A stretch of 23,669 nt of DNA, taken from CAYLSV01 sp964386435. Its GTDB lineage: Bacteria > Planctomycetota > Phycisphaerae > Tepidisphaerales > Tepidisphaeraceae. The stretch is from NCBI GenBank assembly GCA_964386435.1, contig CAYLSV010000049.1, positions 1-23,669 of the forward strand. The letters are read 5' to 3'. Of the stretch, positions 7,404-13,891 are shown in pieces (the stretch's first letter is position 1; every line of letters begins with the position of its first letter). The position numbers were made by a program, and so were the translations under genes. Below the pieces are notes generated by a model. It was not told the DNA's origin, ran no database searches, and saw only the letters and a program-made list of their open reading frames with translations.

Positions 7404-7514
7404 CGTCGCCGAAACCCCCACCGCCGTGGTGACGGCGGGGCTACGCCCGTTGCGGAACTCACTCGGAAACGGCGTAGCCCCGCCGTCACCACGGCGGTGG
7501 GGGCCTCAGCGACG
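7404..7514. repeat. Large inverted repeat (two REP-like units in opposite orientation)
   Basis: The left arm 7404-7447 and right arm 7471-7514 are reverse complements over 44 bp with 3 mismatches, separated by 23 nt. Each arm also holds its own hairpin core (CCGCCGT/ACGGCGG). The element fills the space between the converging SDR and zinc-ribbon genes, where the RNA hairpin could act as a bidirectional terminator or mRNA-end stabiliser. The same unit occurs at 118-160 and, diverged, at 1-30. Confidence 0.85.
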
Positions 7515-7553
7515 TGTGCAGACCACGATGTGCCGACCGAGGTGCAAGCTGCT

Positions 7554-8054
7554 TCAGTCACGTGGCCACGGGCAGGCTGCGCCGGGCTTGTTGTCGGCGA
7601 GTCGGCGGTTGAGGGGGTCGCACCAGTAGTGGCACTCCGGGCAGCGCTCGCCGGTGCGGACCCGCAAGTCGTAACCACAGCGGGGGCAGTGGCCGCCGCC
7701 ACGAAACTTGATTTGGCTCAACAGCAGAAACACGGCGACGATGACGGTGGTCGTGATAAGGAACCCAATGATGGCGACCCACACGACGGTGTCCGGCGAG
7801 GCACCGGATCCGCAGGCGATGGCAGCCGGGAGCAGGAGCGACACGATCCCGACACTGAGGATGGCGTGGTCGATTCGCTCATCGAGTGCTCGTGCTACCC
7901 GCTCGATGCTCCGCCGAGTTAGATTGGCGAGTGCTTGCACCACTGCCCCATGATTCGCTCGACCAACCAGATCACCATGATAAACGGACGAGCAAAGTCG
8001 AACGCCGGTGGTGAGGAAGCGGCCGGACGATTCACCTTGGTGCAGGAAGATCAT
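7554..8054 (-). CDS. Small membrane protein with C-terminal zinc ribbon
   Basis: The protein has two hydrophobic segments (AILSVGIVSLLLPAAIAC and VVWVAIIGFLITTTVIVAVF) followed by a cytosolic zinc ribbon CPRCGYDLRVRTGERCPEC. Four cysteines are in CxxC pairs, a cassette (CxxCGYDLR...CPEC) that I associate with many Planctomycetota membrane proteins of unknown function. The start is uncertain. ATG at 8054 (166 aa) overlaps the PfkB gene by 23 nt. GTG at 7943 (129 aa) begins closer to the first conserved-looking helix (VVQALANLTRRSIERVA). No clear ribosome site supports either. The gene follows the PfkB gene on the same strand and could be co-transcribed. The role is unknown. Confidence 0.7.
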   Translation of the reverse strand: MIFLHQGESSGRFLTTGVRLCSSVYHGDLVGRANHGAVVQALANLTRRSIERVARALDERIDHAILSVGIVSLLLPAAIACGSGASPDTVVWVAIIGFLITTTVIVAVFLLLSQIKFRGGGHCPRCGYDLRVRTGERCPECHYWCDPLNRRLADNKPGAACPWPRD

Positions 8055-9138
8055 CCATGAAGTCGGCGAGCTGGGCGGCGGTGGGACTCTGGGCGGTGCG
8101 GACGTAGTAGCCGCTGGTGCCGACGCCGGTGCAAAGGGATTCTTCGAGCGAGAGGCCCAGGACGCGGCCGGTGGCGAAGCCGGCGTTGAAGTGGTCGCCG
8201 GCGCCGGTGCTGATCTTCGGGCTCTCCACGAACGGGCCGTCGAACCAGGCGGATTCGTCCGCCGTCGCCGCGGCGGCACCGTGGCGGGGGTGGACGACGA
8301 CGCAGGCGAGTTGCAGCTCTTCGCGGATGCTTTTGGCAAGGGTCTCGGGATCCTTCGACGGCTGGCCGAGCAGACCGGCGACTTCCTCGGCCTCTTTCTG
8401 GTTGAGGCCGAGGATGGTGTCGATCTGCTGCTGGAACTTCGTCAAGGTGCCCAGGGCCGTGCGGATATCGAGGGCGGTCCGCTTCTCCGGGTCAGCCAAA
8501 TCGATGAACAGCGTGCGGTCGTGCTGCTCGATGTCGGGCACGACCTCGTCGAGCAAATGGGCCCAGATGTCGGTCATGTGCGGCAGCATGGTCCAGTTGA
8601 CCATGCCGATGAGCTTGGCGTCGGAGAGGAGTTTCACCAGCTTCTCCCGGCCGACGTGGTGCAGCAGGTTGTCCCAGTTGACAGCCCCCAGCGACTCGTG
8701 CTTACCGAGCATGAGCTTGCCGTCGCCGAACTCCAAAGCGTCGGTGGTGCCCGGCTCGCCGATGGAGATGACGTTGGCGCGGTCGACCAGTTCCTGGAAC
8801 ACCGGGTCGGGCTCGGGCAAACCGAGGTTGCCGATGTAGGTGGTGTCGGCCCCAAGGCTGGCGACGGCGTTGGCCATAATCGGGCCGTTGCCGCCGAGCT
8901 TGCGCATCTTGACGACCAGCTCGTAATTCGCCGACTGCCCGGCCGCCGCGGCGATCTTCTCCGCCAGCCGCCCAATCGTCGGCACCGGCTCGTAGCCATC
9001 GCTGGTCCGCTTGTCGACCACCGCGATGATGGCGTCGACGAACCCGTCCAGCCCCAGCACCGCCGGCACGGACTTCACATCGGCCCCCCGCAACTTCGCG
9101 GCGGCGGACTTCCCTACGGCAGCACGTTCGGTGGACAT
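8032..9138 (-). CDS. PfkB-family carbohydrate kinase
   Basis: A 368-aa ribokinase-fold kinase that transfers the ATP gamma-phosphate to a sugar. The substrate-side motif KLGGNGPIMANAVASLGAD (80-98) and the PfkB signature STGAGDHFNAGF (310-321, catalytic D315) are intact. It is longer than ordinary KDG kinases or fructokinases (about 300-330 aa) and has an unusual insert around 150-205 (NWDNLLHHVGREKL, MVNWTMLPHMTDIW), so the substrate is hard to predict. KDG would suit the neighbouring GH88 and SDR genes, but this is inference. ATG at 9138 is chosen because upstream codons would run into the tRNA gene and because TACACA lies 6 nt upstream, as in three other genes here. No Shine-Dalgarno is visible. 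Confidence 0.88.
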   Translation of the reverse strand: MSTERAAVGKSAAAKLRGADVKSVPAVLGLDGFVDAIIAVVDKRTSDGYEPVPTIGRLAEKIAAAAGQSANYELVVKMRKLGGNGPIMANAVASLGADTTYIGNLGLPEPDPVFQELVDRANVISIGEPGTTDALEFGDGKLMLGKHESLGAVNWDNLLHHVGREKLVKLLSDAKLIGMVNWTMLPHMTDIWAHLLDEVVPDIEQHDRTLFIDLADPEKRTALDIRTALGTLTKFQQQIDTILGLNQKEAEEVAGLLGQPSKDPETLAKSIREELQLACVVVHPRHGAAAATADESAWFDGPFVESPKISTGAGDHFNAGFATGRVLGLSLEESLCTGVGTSGYYVRTAQSPTAAQLADFMDDLPAPR

Positions 9139-9144
9139 GCCACG

Positions 9145-9173
9145 TGTGTAGCAAAAACCGCCACAAAACCCAA
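9145..9173 (-). promoter_or_regulatory. Putative promoter of the PfkB gene (leaderless)
   Basis: Minus strand: TTGGGT (9173-9168), 17-nt spacer, TACACA (9150-9145), then 6 nt to ATG at 9138. The spacing to the start codon is the same as for the AraC, Gfo/Idh/MocA and GH88 genes. Confidence 0.4.
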
Positions 9174-9192
9174 CCCCCAGCCCCGGCGGCCG

Positions 9193-9303
9193 CTGAGCAA
9201 GCGCGACAGGGTCCACTTCGAGGGCGGCCGGAAAACGATCACAGGCTGGATGATGGAGCACTTGGACCGCGACGGCGAGGACGAATCGCGGCAGGGCATG
9301 TAA
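9193..9303 (+). CDS. Possible tiny CDS or C-terminal gene remnant
   Basis: A plus-strand frame ending in TAA at 9301-9303 encodes SKRDRVHFEGGRKTITG-WMMEHLDRDGEDESRQGM. It has coding-like codon choice and a balanced, hydrophilic composition unlike the Arg/Pro-rich shadow frames nearby. The only local in-frame start is CTG at 9193. No ATG, GTG or ribosome site is evident, so it could be a non-ATG small gene, a remnant of a lost gene, or chance. Its last base is also the last base (discriminator) of the convergent tRNA-Cys gene. Confidence 0.22.
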   Translation: MSKRDRVHFEGGRKTITGWMMEHLDRDGEDESRQGM

Positions 9304-9376
9304 GGCCGGAGTGGGATTCGAACCCACGACTTACGGATTTGCAATCCGTCCCATTAGTCCACTCTGGCATCCGGCC
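9303..9376 (-). tRNA. trnC: tRNA-Cys (anticodon GCA)
   Basis: Reading the minus strand, the acceptor GGCCGGA pairs fully with TCCGGCC. The anticodon stem ACGGA/TCCGT closes a TTGCAAA loop with anticodon GCA. The T arm is GTGGG-TTCGAAT-CCCAC. The discriminator is U73, as expected for tRNA-Cys. CCA is not encoded. The D arm (CCA...TGG) is a little irregular but acceptable. Confidence 0.95.
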
Positions 9377-9471
9377 GGTGGGTGGGGATGGTAGTCGGGT
9401 TGGGCGGTGGGGTCGAGGGCTGGGCGGTGGGGGTGGTTGACGTGGGGCGGCGTTGCGGGGACAACGCCCCT

Positions 9472-10746
9472 GTGGCTGATGCTTTGTCGACGTCGGGGCG
9501 GGGGGTGCGGGGGGCTTGGGTGCTTTATGATTGGGCAAACTCCGGGTTCGGGCTGATCGTGATCGGGCCGGTGTTTCAGGTGTTTTTCACGTCGGTGCTC
9601 ATGCCGGAGCAGGCGGGGTGGATGGGGGCGGAGGTGGAGGGGGTGCCGCGGGGTTTGGAGGTGATGGGGGTGCGGGCTTGGGGGAGCGGGGTGCTGGCGG
9701 GGTTGGTGTCGTTGGCGGCACTCCTGATTTGCATTCTGGCGCCGGTGTTGGGGGCGCTGGCGGATCGGCGGGGGTTGCAGAAGCCGCTGTTCGTCGGCTT
9801 CGCCTCGGCGGGGGCGGCGGTGACGCTGCTGGCGGCGACGCTGGCGGAGGGGGATTGGTTGCTGGGGGCGGCGATCTATGTCGCCGGGTATGTCTGCTTC
9901 GGGGTGTCGAACGCGTTTTACAACAGTTATTTGACGGTCATCGCGCCCACGGCGGTGCATGGTCGATTGTCGGGTTATGGTTTCGCCGCGGGGTACATCG
10001 GCGGGTTGGTGGCGATGTTGGCGGCGGTCTACTTTCTGCCGACGAACTGGGGGTTGGCGGCGGCGGGGGTGTGGTGGTTCGTTTTCAGCCTGCCGGCGTT
10101 CTGGCTGCTGCCCAACCCACCGGGGACGGCGGGGGCCGAGCGGCTCGACGTCTTTGGGCCATTTCGGCAGGTTTGGCGGACGTTTCGGGAGATCCGCAAG
10201 TACCGGGTGCTGTTTTTATTCCTGCTGGCGTTTCTGCTTTACAACAACGGCGTCGAGACGGTTATCAGCCTCAGCGGGGCGTTCGGCAGCGACGTGCTGG
10301 ACATGAACGAGGAGCAACTGGTTCTCATGTTCTCGCTGGTGCAGGGCGTGGCGTTCGGCGGGGCGATCTTGTGTGGCCACCTCGCCGACCGGGTGGGGAA
10401 CAAGCCGGTGATTCTGGGGAATTTGTTCGTCTGGATCGCGGGGGCGACGCTCACGTTGTTCATCACCGAGCCTTGGCAGTTCATCGCGATCGGTTGTGGG
10501 ATCGGGCTGGTGCTGGGGGGCGTGCAGTCGAGCAGCCGGGCGCTGATGGCAAAGCTCGCGCCGCCGGCAATTCGGAATGAAGCGTTCGGGTTCTACGCGG
10601 TGGGCAGCAAGGCGGTGGCGACGCTGGGGCCGTTGCTGTATTTGCTGCTGACGCTGGTGGCAGGGCCGCGGTGGGGGGCGGTGGCGGTGTTGCCGTTTCT
10701 GATCGTCGGGGCGTGGCTGCTGTGGCGGGTGAAGGTGGAGGAGTAG
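9472..10746 (+). CDS. MFS transporter, UMF1 (Atg22-like) family
   Basis: A 424-aa integral membrane protein with about 12 hydrophobic segments. The family hallmark AWVLYDWANSGFG is at residues 15-27. The MFS loop motifs GALADRRG (after helix 2) and GHLADRVGNKPV (after helix 8) are intact. Bacterial UMF1 members are presumed solute exporters or permeases, with substrates mostly unknown. The start is uncertain: GTG 9472 places the family motif at the usual distance from the N-terminus. GTG 9382 or ATG 9388 would add up to 30 Gly/Val-rich residues over the probable tRNA-Cys promoter and are less likely. Third codon positions are strongly G-biased, unlike the C-biased EPS genes downstream. No obvious functional link to its neighbours is visible. 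Confidence 0.88.
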   Translation: MADALSTSGRGVRGAWVLYDWANSGFGLIVIGPVFQVFFTSVLMPEQAGWMGAEVEGVPRGLEVMGVRAWGSGVLAGLVSLAALLICILAPVLGALADRRGLQKPLFVGFASAGAAVTLLAATLAEGDWLLGAAIYVAGYVCFGVSNAFYNSYLTVIAPTAVHGRLSGYGFAAGYIGGLVAMLAAVYFLPTNWGLAAAGVWWFVFSLPAFWLLPNPPGTAGAERLDVFGPFRQVWRTFREIRKYRVLFLFLLAFLLYNNGVETVISLSGAFGSDVLDMNEEQLVLMFSLVQGVAFGGAILCGHLADRVGNKPVILGNLFVWIAGATLTLFITEPWQFIAIGCGIGLVLGGVQSSSRALMAKLAPPAIRNEAFGFYAVGSKAVATLGPLLYLLLTLVAGPRWGAVAVLPFLIVGAWLLWRVKVEE

Positions 10747-10780
10747 TTAATGGTCGTGCAATACGTGGTTGAATCGGGCG

Positions 10781-10786
10781 TATGAT
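10781..10786 (+). promoter_or_regulatory. Putative -10 box for the PEP-CTERM protein gene
   Basis: TATGAT matches the -10 consensus at 5 of 6 positions, 37 nt before the ATG at 10824, so this gene would have a normal leader. The -35 region (about 10757-10762, TGCAAT) is weak. Confidence 0.35.
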
Positions 10787-10823
10787 CGGGTGGGGGTTCC
10801 AACGCCGGAGCTAGGAGAACGTT

Positions 10824-11555
10824 ATGACATCACGCAGTTGGTTTGGGGCGGCCCTTGGGCTGCTGAGTCTGGCGTCGGCGGCTTCGGGGCAGGTGGTGTA
10901 TCAAGCCGATGATGGCGGGGGCAACATCAACCGGTTCTTCGGCTTCGAGAGCGCGGCCTTGCTGTGGGGCAACGCGTTCGACGCCCAACCTGGCGGCGAG
11001 GCGATTCGGGAGGTGCAAATCGCCTTCGGCCGGCTGCCAGTGGGGACGCCGGTGGAGGTTTTGGTGTACGACGATCCGACCGACGACGGCGACCCGATCG
11101 ACAGCGTGCTGGTCGGCGTCGGGGCCGGGGTGTCGGGCGTGCAGAACGCGAACAACCCCGACCCGCTGGACACGTTCACGAACTATGACGTGACGGCGGT
11201 GGACGGTTCTGGGCCGGTGGTCGTGGCGGGGGAGTTTTTCGTGGCGGCGTATCTGGCGGATGTGGACATGGTGAACGTGCCGGTTGGGGCCAGTGGCCGC
11301 AACGCGCCGATCCGGGGCGACGGCGACACGGTGACGGGGGCGGGGTGGGTTTTCTTCGGCCCGGCGGGGGCGGTGACGACCGGCGACCTGGCCACGTTCC
11401 AGCCGGGGCTGAACGTGGGCGATCCGGCGATCTTCGGCGGGGCGGCAGGGAACAACCTGGTGCGGGCGGTGGGCGTGCCGATCCCGGAACCGGCGGGGCT
11501 GACGCTGCTGGCGGCGGCGGGGCTGGGGCTGGTGCGGCGGCGGATTGGGCGATGA
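10824..11555 (+). CDS. Secreted PEP-CTERM sorting-domain protein
   Basis: A 243-aa exported protein. An N-terminal signal peptide (about 1-22, WFGAALGLLSLASAASG before QVVYQ) precedes a beta-rich, acidic ectodomain (DDPTDDGDPIDSV, low in Lys). A C-terminal sorting signal has P221-E222-P223, a short hydrophobic helix (AGLTLLAAAGLGLV) and RRR near the end. In known systems an exosortase cleaves near PEP and the protein reaches the surface or EPS matrix. The exosortase gene lies 2.3 kb downstream. The ectodomain pattern (Y-ADDG, LLWGNAFDA, G-AIREVQIAFG) resembles a secreted family I recall from Phycisphaerae genomes, of unknown function. ATG is preceded by AGGAG at a spacing of 7 nt. Its role may be structural, in the matrix. 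Confidence 0.9.
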   Translation: MTSRSWFGAALGLLSLASAASGQVVYQADDGGGNINRFFGFESAALLWGNAFDAQPGGEAIREVQIAFGRLPVGTPVEVLVYDDPTDDGDPIDSVLVGVGAGVSGVQNANNPDPLDTFTNYDVTAVDGSGPVVVAGEFFVAAYLADVDMVNVPVGASGRNAPIRGDGDTVTGAGWVFFGPAGAVTTGDLATFQPGLNVGDPAIFGGAAGNNLVRAVGVPIPEPAGLTLLAAAGLGLVRRRIGR

Positions 11556-11877
11556 ATCGGCGGCGAGTCGCGGTCCGGACGGCGAGTCGGCGACGCGCGG
11601 CCACCTCGAGTTGGTCAACCGCCTCAATTGAAGATCGGCAGGTTGGTGAAGATGGGGGTTTGGGTGGTCGATAGAGGGGATGAAGGCCGATGGCCCGCCG
11701 TTGAGACGGCGTGAGGTTGGTTGGTTGGGTATGCTGAGCCACGCTGCCGCACCGACCGTGACTTGCACGCGACGGTTTTGGGCGTCACACTTCGGCCACG
11801 GCGGCGTCGGTTGGTTGGTCGATTGGTCGACTGTACGCCCGAGAAGGCCGCCCCAAGGCACTGACCCGAGATTCACC
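11556..11877. other. Intergenic region upstream of the polysaccharide export gene
   Basis: No convincing gene is seen in these 322 bp. There is a direct repeat CGGCGAGTCG near 11561 and 11580, a 6-bp hairpin CGCCGT/ACGGCG (11696-11711) without a T-run, and two GGTTGGTTGG-type tracts (about 11714-11728 and 11808-11830), the second running into GGTCGATTGGTCGAC. A weak TTGCAC...CACACT promoter candidate lies near 11763-11791. The tracts could be regulator sites, but nothing shows this directly. Confidence 0.5.
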
Positions 11878-13557
11878 ATGTTCCCGCGATTCGCCCCGTT
11901 TGACCGCCTCCGCCATGCCCTGCTCCGCCCGAACCGAGGCACCGCCGCCGTGGCGCTTGCCGCAGCGGGTGCGGTCGGGGCGGCGGGTTGTGAGGTGAAG
12001 AGCTTCATCGACCCCGCCGAGCTCGTCGAGGCCAACGCCGCCTACCGCTATGACGCGAGCAAGAAGCCACGGGTCGTGGAGTTCCCCAACGGCCAGGGCA
12101 AAGCATTGGTCGTGCCGATCCTGCGCGATTTGGACTTCGGCATCGAGCGAGGCGGGGGCTACTTCAGCCAGAGCCGCCCGGTGCAGCCGGACGATTTGAT
12201 CGCCGACAACCGTGATTACCCGATCGGGGCCGGCGATGCGGTGCAGGTGCGGATTCCGGAGTTGATCAGCCCGCAGAGCGTGACCGAGGAGATCAAGCGG
12301 GTGACCAACAGCGGCACGATCTCGCTGCCGCTGCTGAACCAGCCGGTGCAGATCGTCGGCCTCACCGAGGCCGAGGCCGAGCAGGCGGTGTCGGACGCTT
12401 ACCGCGATGCCGACATCTTGCGGGATCCGCAGGTGTCGCTGGTGGTGGTCGAGAGCCGCAACCGCATTTTCACGATCTACGGCTTTATCGCCGCCCCGGG
12501 CGACTACCCGATTCTGGAAACCGACTTCAATCTGCTGACGGCCCTGGTCCGGGCCGGCGGCGTGCTGCCGACGAGCGGGGTGGAGACGGCCTACGTGATC
12601 CGCAAGAAGGATAACGGCACCCCCAGCGCCGGCGACGAACCGATGCCCGAGCTGCCGCCGCGGCAGGGGCTCGACGGAGTCGACCCACTGGACCCGCTGG
12701 CCCCCCGCAGCGATGCCGGCCCGCTGGGCGACCCGCTGGGCGACCAGTTCGGCGGCGACACGTGGGAGGTGCTGCTGGCCGCCAGCCAGGACGGCGGGAT
12801 CGATGAGACGGTCGACGAGCCGATGGCCGAATCGGTGGACAGCACGGCGGACAACATGTTCCAGCCGCTGGACGACGTCGAGGACCGCGTCATCGAGATC
12901 GACGGCCGGCCGATGCGGATGGGCGACCAGATGGACGGCGGCGCCCCGCTGCCGACCACGACGCCGGCCGAAGAGGAATTCGAGGGCGGCGTGATGCCGG
13001 CGGTGCTCGAGCCGCTGGAGGAGCTGCCGGCGGAGCAGCCGGCGTTCGAGTTCCCCCAGCCCGAGGAGCCGGATGACATCGAGGTGATCCGGGTGCCGAT
13101 CAAGCAGTTGCTGGAAGGGCAGTTCAAGTTCAACGTGGCGATCAAGCCGGGCGACAAGATTTTCATCGAGCCGCCGTTTGCCACCGGGTTCTACTACGTC
13201 GGCGGCCACGCCAACCGCAACGGCGTCTATGAGTTCCGCGGCCAGCGGGTCACGGTGTCGCAGGCGATCAACGCCGCCGGCATGCTTGATCCGGTGGCCA
13301 TTCCGAGCCGGTCGGAGCTGGTGCGGCGGGTGACGACGCCCGAGGGCGAGGAGGTCAACGTCCACGTCCGCATCGACATCGCCAAGATTTTCGCCGGGCA
13401 GGAGCCGAACATTTATCTGCACCCGCACGATGAAATTCGCATTGGCACGAACTTCGTCGCCCCGTTCATCGCCGCGGCCCGCAACGCGTTCCGCATCACG
13501 TACGGCTTCGGGTTCCTGTATGACCGGAACTTCGCCCGCGACGACGACCGCTTCTAG
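11878..13557 (+). CDS. Wza-like polysaccharide export outer-membrane lipoprotein with SLBB domains
   Basis: A 559-aa periplasmic/outer-membrane export protein. The N-terminus has a hydrophobic signal ending AVGAAGC, so C38 is a likely lipidation site. The Poly_export domain begins near YPIGAGDAVQVRIPE (114-128) and continues through ISLPLLNQPVQIVGLTEAEAE. A first SLBB domain follows (RIFTIYGFIAAPGDYPI, 196-212). Residues about 245-400 are an unusual Asp/Glu/Pro-rich insert (DPLDPLAPRSDAGPLGDPLGD and others). A second soluble unit (VAIKPGDKIFIEPP, 420-433) and SLBB (FYYVGGHANRNGVYEF, 438-453) end with YLHPHDEIRIG. It would form the export channel partner for the Wzc-like protein at 20859. ATG 11878 is chosen for the signal peptide; the longer in-frame N-terminus lacks one. 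No clear Shine-Dalgarno is present. Confidence 0.9.
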   Translation: MFPRFAPFDRLRHALLRPNRGTAAVALAAAGAVGAAGCEVKSFIDPAELVEANAAYRYDASKKPRVVEFPNGQGKALVVPILRDLDFGIERGGGYFSQSRPVQPDDLIADNRDYPIGAGDAVQVRIPELISPQSVTEEIKRVTNSGTISLPLLNQPVQIVGLTEAEAEQAVSDAYRDADILRDPQVSLVVVESRNRIFTIYGFIAAPGDYPILETDFNLLTALVRAGGVLPTSGVETAYVIRKKDNGTPSAGDEPMPELPPRQGLDGVDPLDPLAPRSDAGPLGDPLGDQFGGDTWEVLLAASQDGGIDETVDEPMAESVDSTADNMFQPLDDVEDRVIEIDGRPMRMGDQMDGGAPLPTTTPAEEEFEGGVMPAVLEPLEELPAEQPAFEFPQPEEPDDIEVIRVPIKQLLEGQFKFNVAIKPGDKIFIEPPFATGFYYVGGHANRNGVYEFRGQRVTVSQAINAAGMLDPVAIPSRSELVRRVTTPEGEEVNVHVRIDIAKIFAGQEPNIYLHPHDEIRIGTNFVAPFIAAARNAFRITYGFGFLYDRNFARDDDRF

Positions 13558-13579
13558 GCCATCGGCTCAGAACGTGAAG

Positions 13580-13622
13580 CACCCGCGCCACCCCGCATTG
13601 CCGGGAGGGCGCGGGTGTTTTG
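13580..13622 (+). terminator. Rho-independent terminator after the export gene
   Basis: A 10-bp perfect stem CACCCGCGCC (13580-13589) / GGCGCGGGTG (13608-13617) is followed by TTTTGCG. It lies 22 nt after the export-gene stop and separates this gene from the exosortase unit. Confidence 0.85.
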
Positions 13623-13749
13623 CGTGCTGCGGACACCGAACCCGCACCTAGCCTTCGACGAACCAATTATGTGGCAGACGGCGGGGCGTTCATGAAACTC
13701 GCGTGAATCCGGCGGCGGCCGCTTGTTCGGGGGCGGATCGGGCGACACA

Positions 13750-13777
13750 ATGACCCGCCCGGCGACGTCACTAGGAT
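13750..13777 (+). promoter_or_regulatory. Putative promoter of the exosortase operon
   Basis: ATGACC (13750-13755; 4 of 6 to TTGACA), a 16-nt spacer, then TAGGAT (13772-13777; 4 of 6 to TATAAT). This would give a leader of about 110 nt before the exosortase ATG. Confidence 0.35.
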
Positions 13778-13891
13778 GCCGGCGGATTGGGCGGCGCTTC
13801 ACTCGGGGCCACGGTCGGCCGACGTATCAAGGTGAGGCACCGCGAGGAGGCGGCACCCAAGGATCAACCGAGGTTCGGCGGAGAGAATGGC

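Larger units (their letters stand above)
13558..13891. other. Intergenic region between export and exosortase genes
   Basis: Of 334 bp, the first part is the terminator at 13580-13622. The rest has no recognisable gene. The in-frame extension upstream of the exosortase start has no family-like sequence. A promoter candidate is listed separately at 13750-13777. Confidence 0.6.

Noticed and set aside
7971..7984. A 14-nt motif TTATCATGGTGATC shared between the zinc-ribbon gene upstream (minus) and the DUF2007-like gene start at 23301
   Set aside because: By simple counting, several exact 14-nt matches are expected in 23.7 kb over two strands, so there is no need for a common regulator.
8008..9303. 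431-codon plus-strand frame over the PfkB gene
   Set aside because: Valine/glycine-rich mirror of the kinase. Only its last 36 codons, beyond the PfkB start, look protein-like and are reported separately.
11785..13428. 547-codon minus-strand frame opposite the export gene
   Set aside because: Antisense shadow; the plus-strand frame has a lipoprotein signal and SLBB domains.
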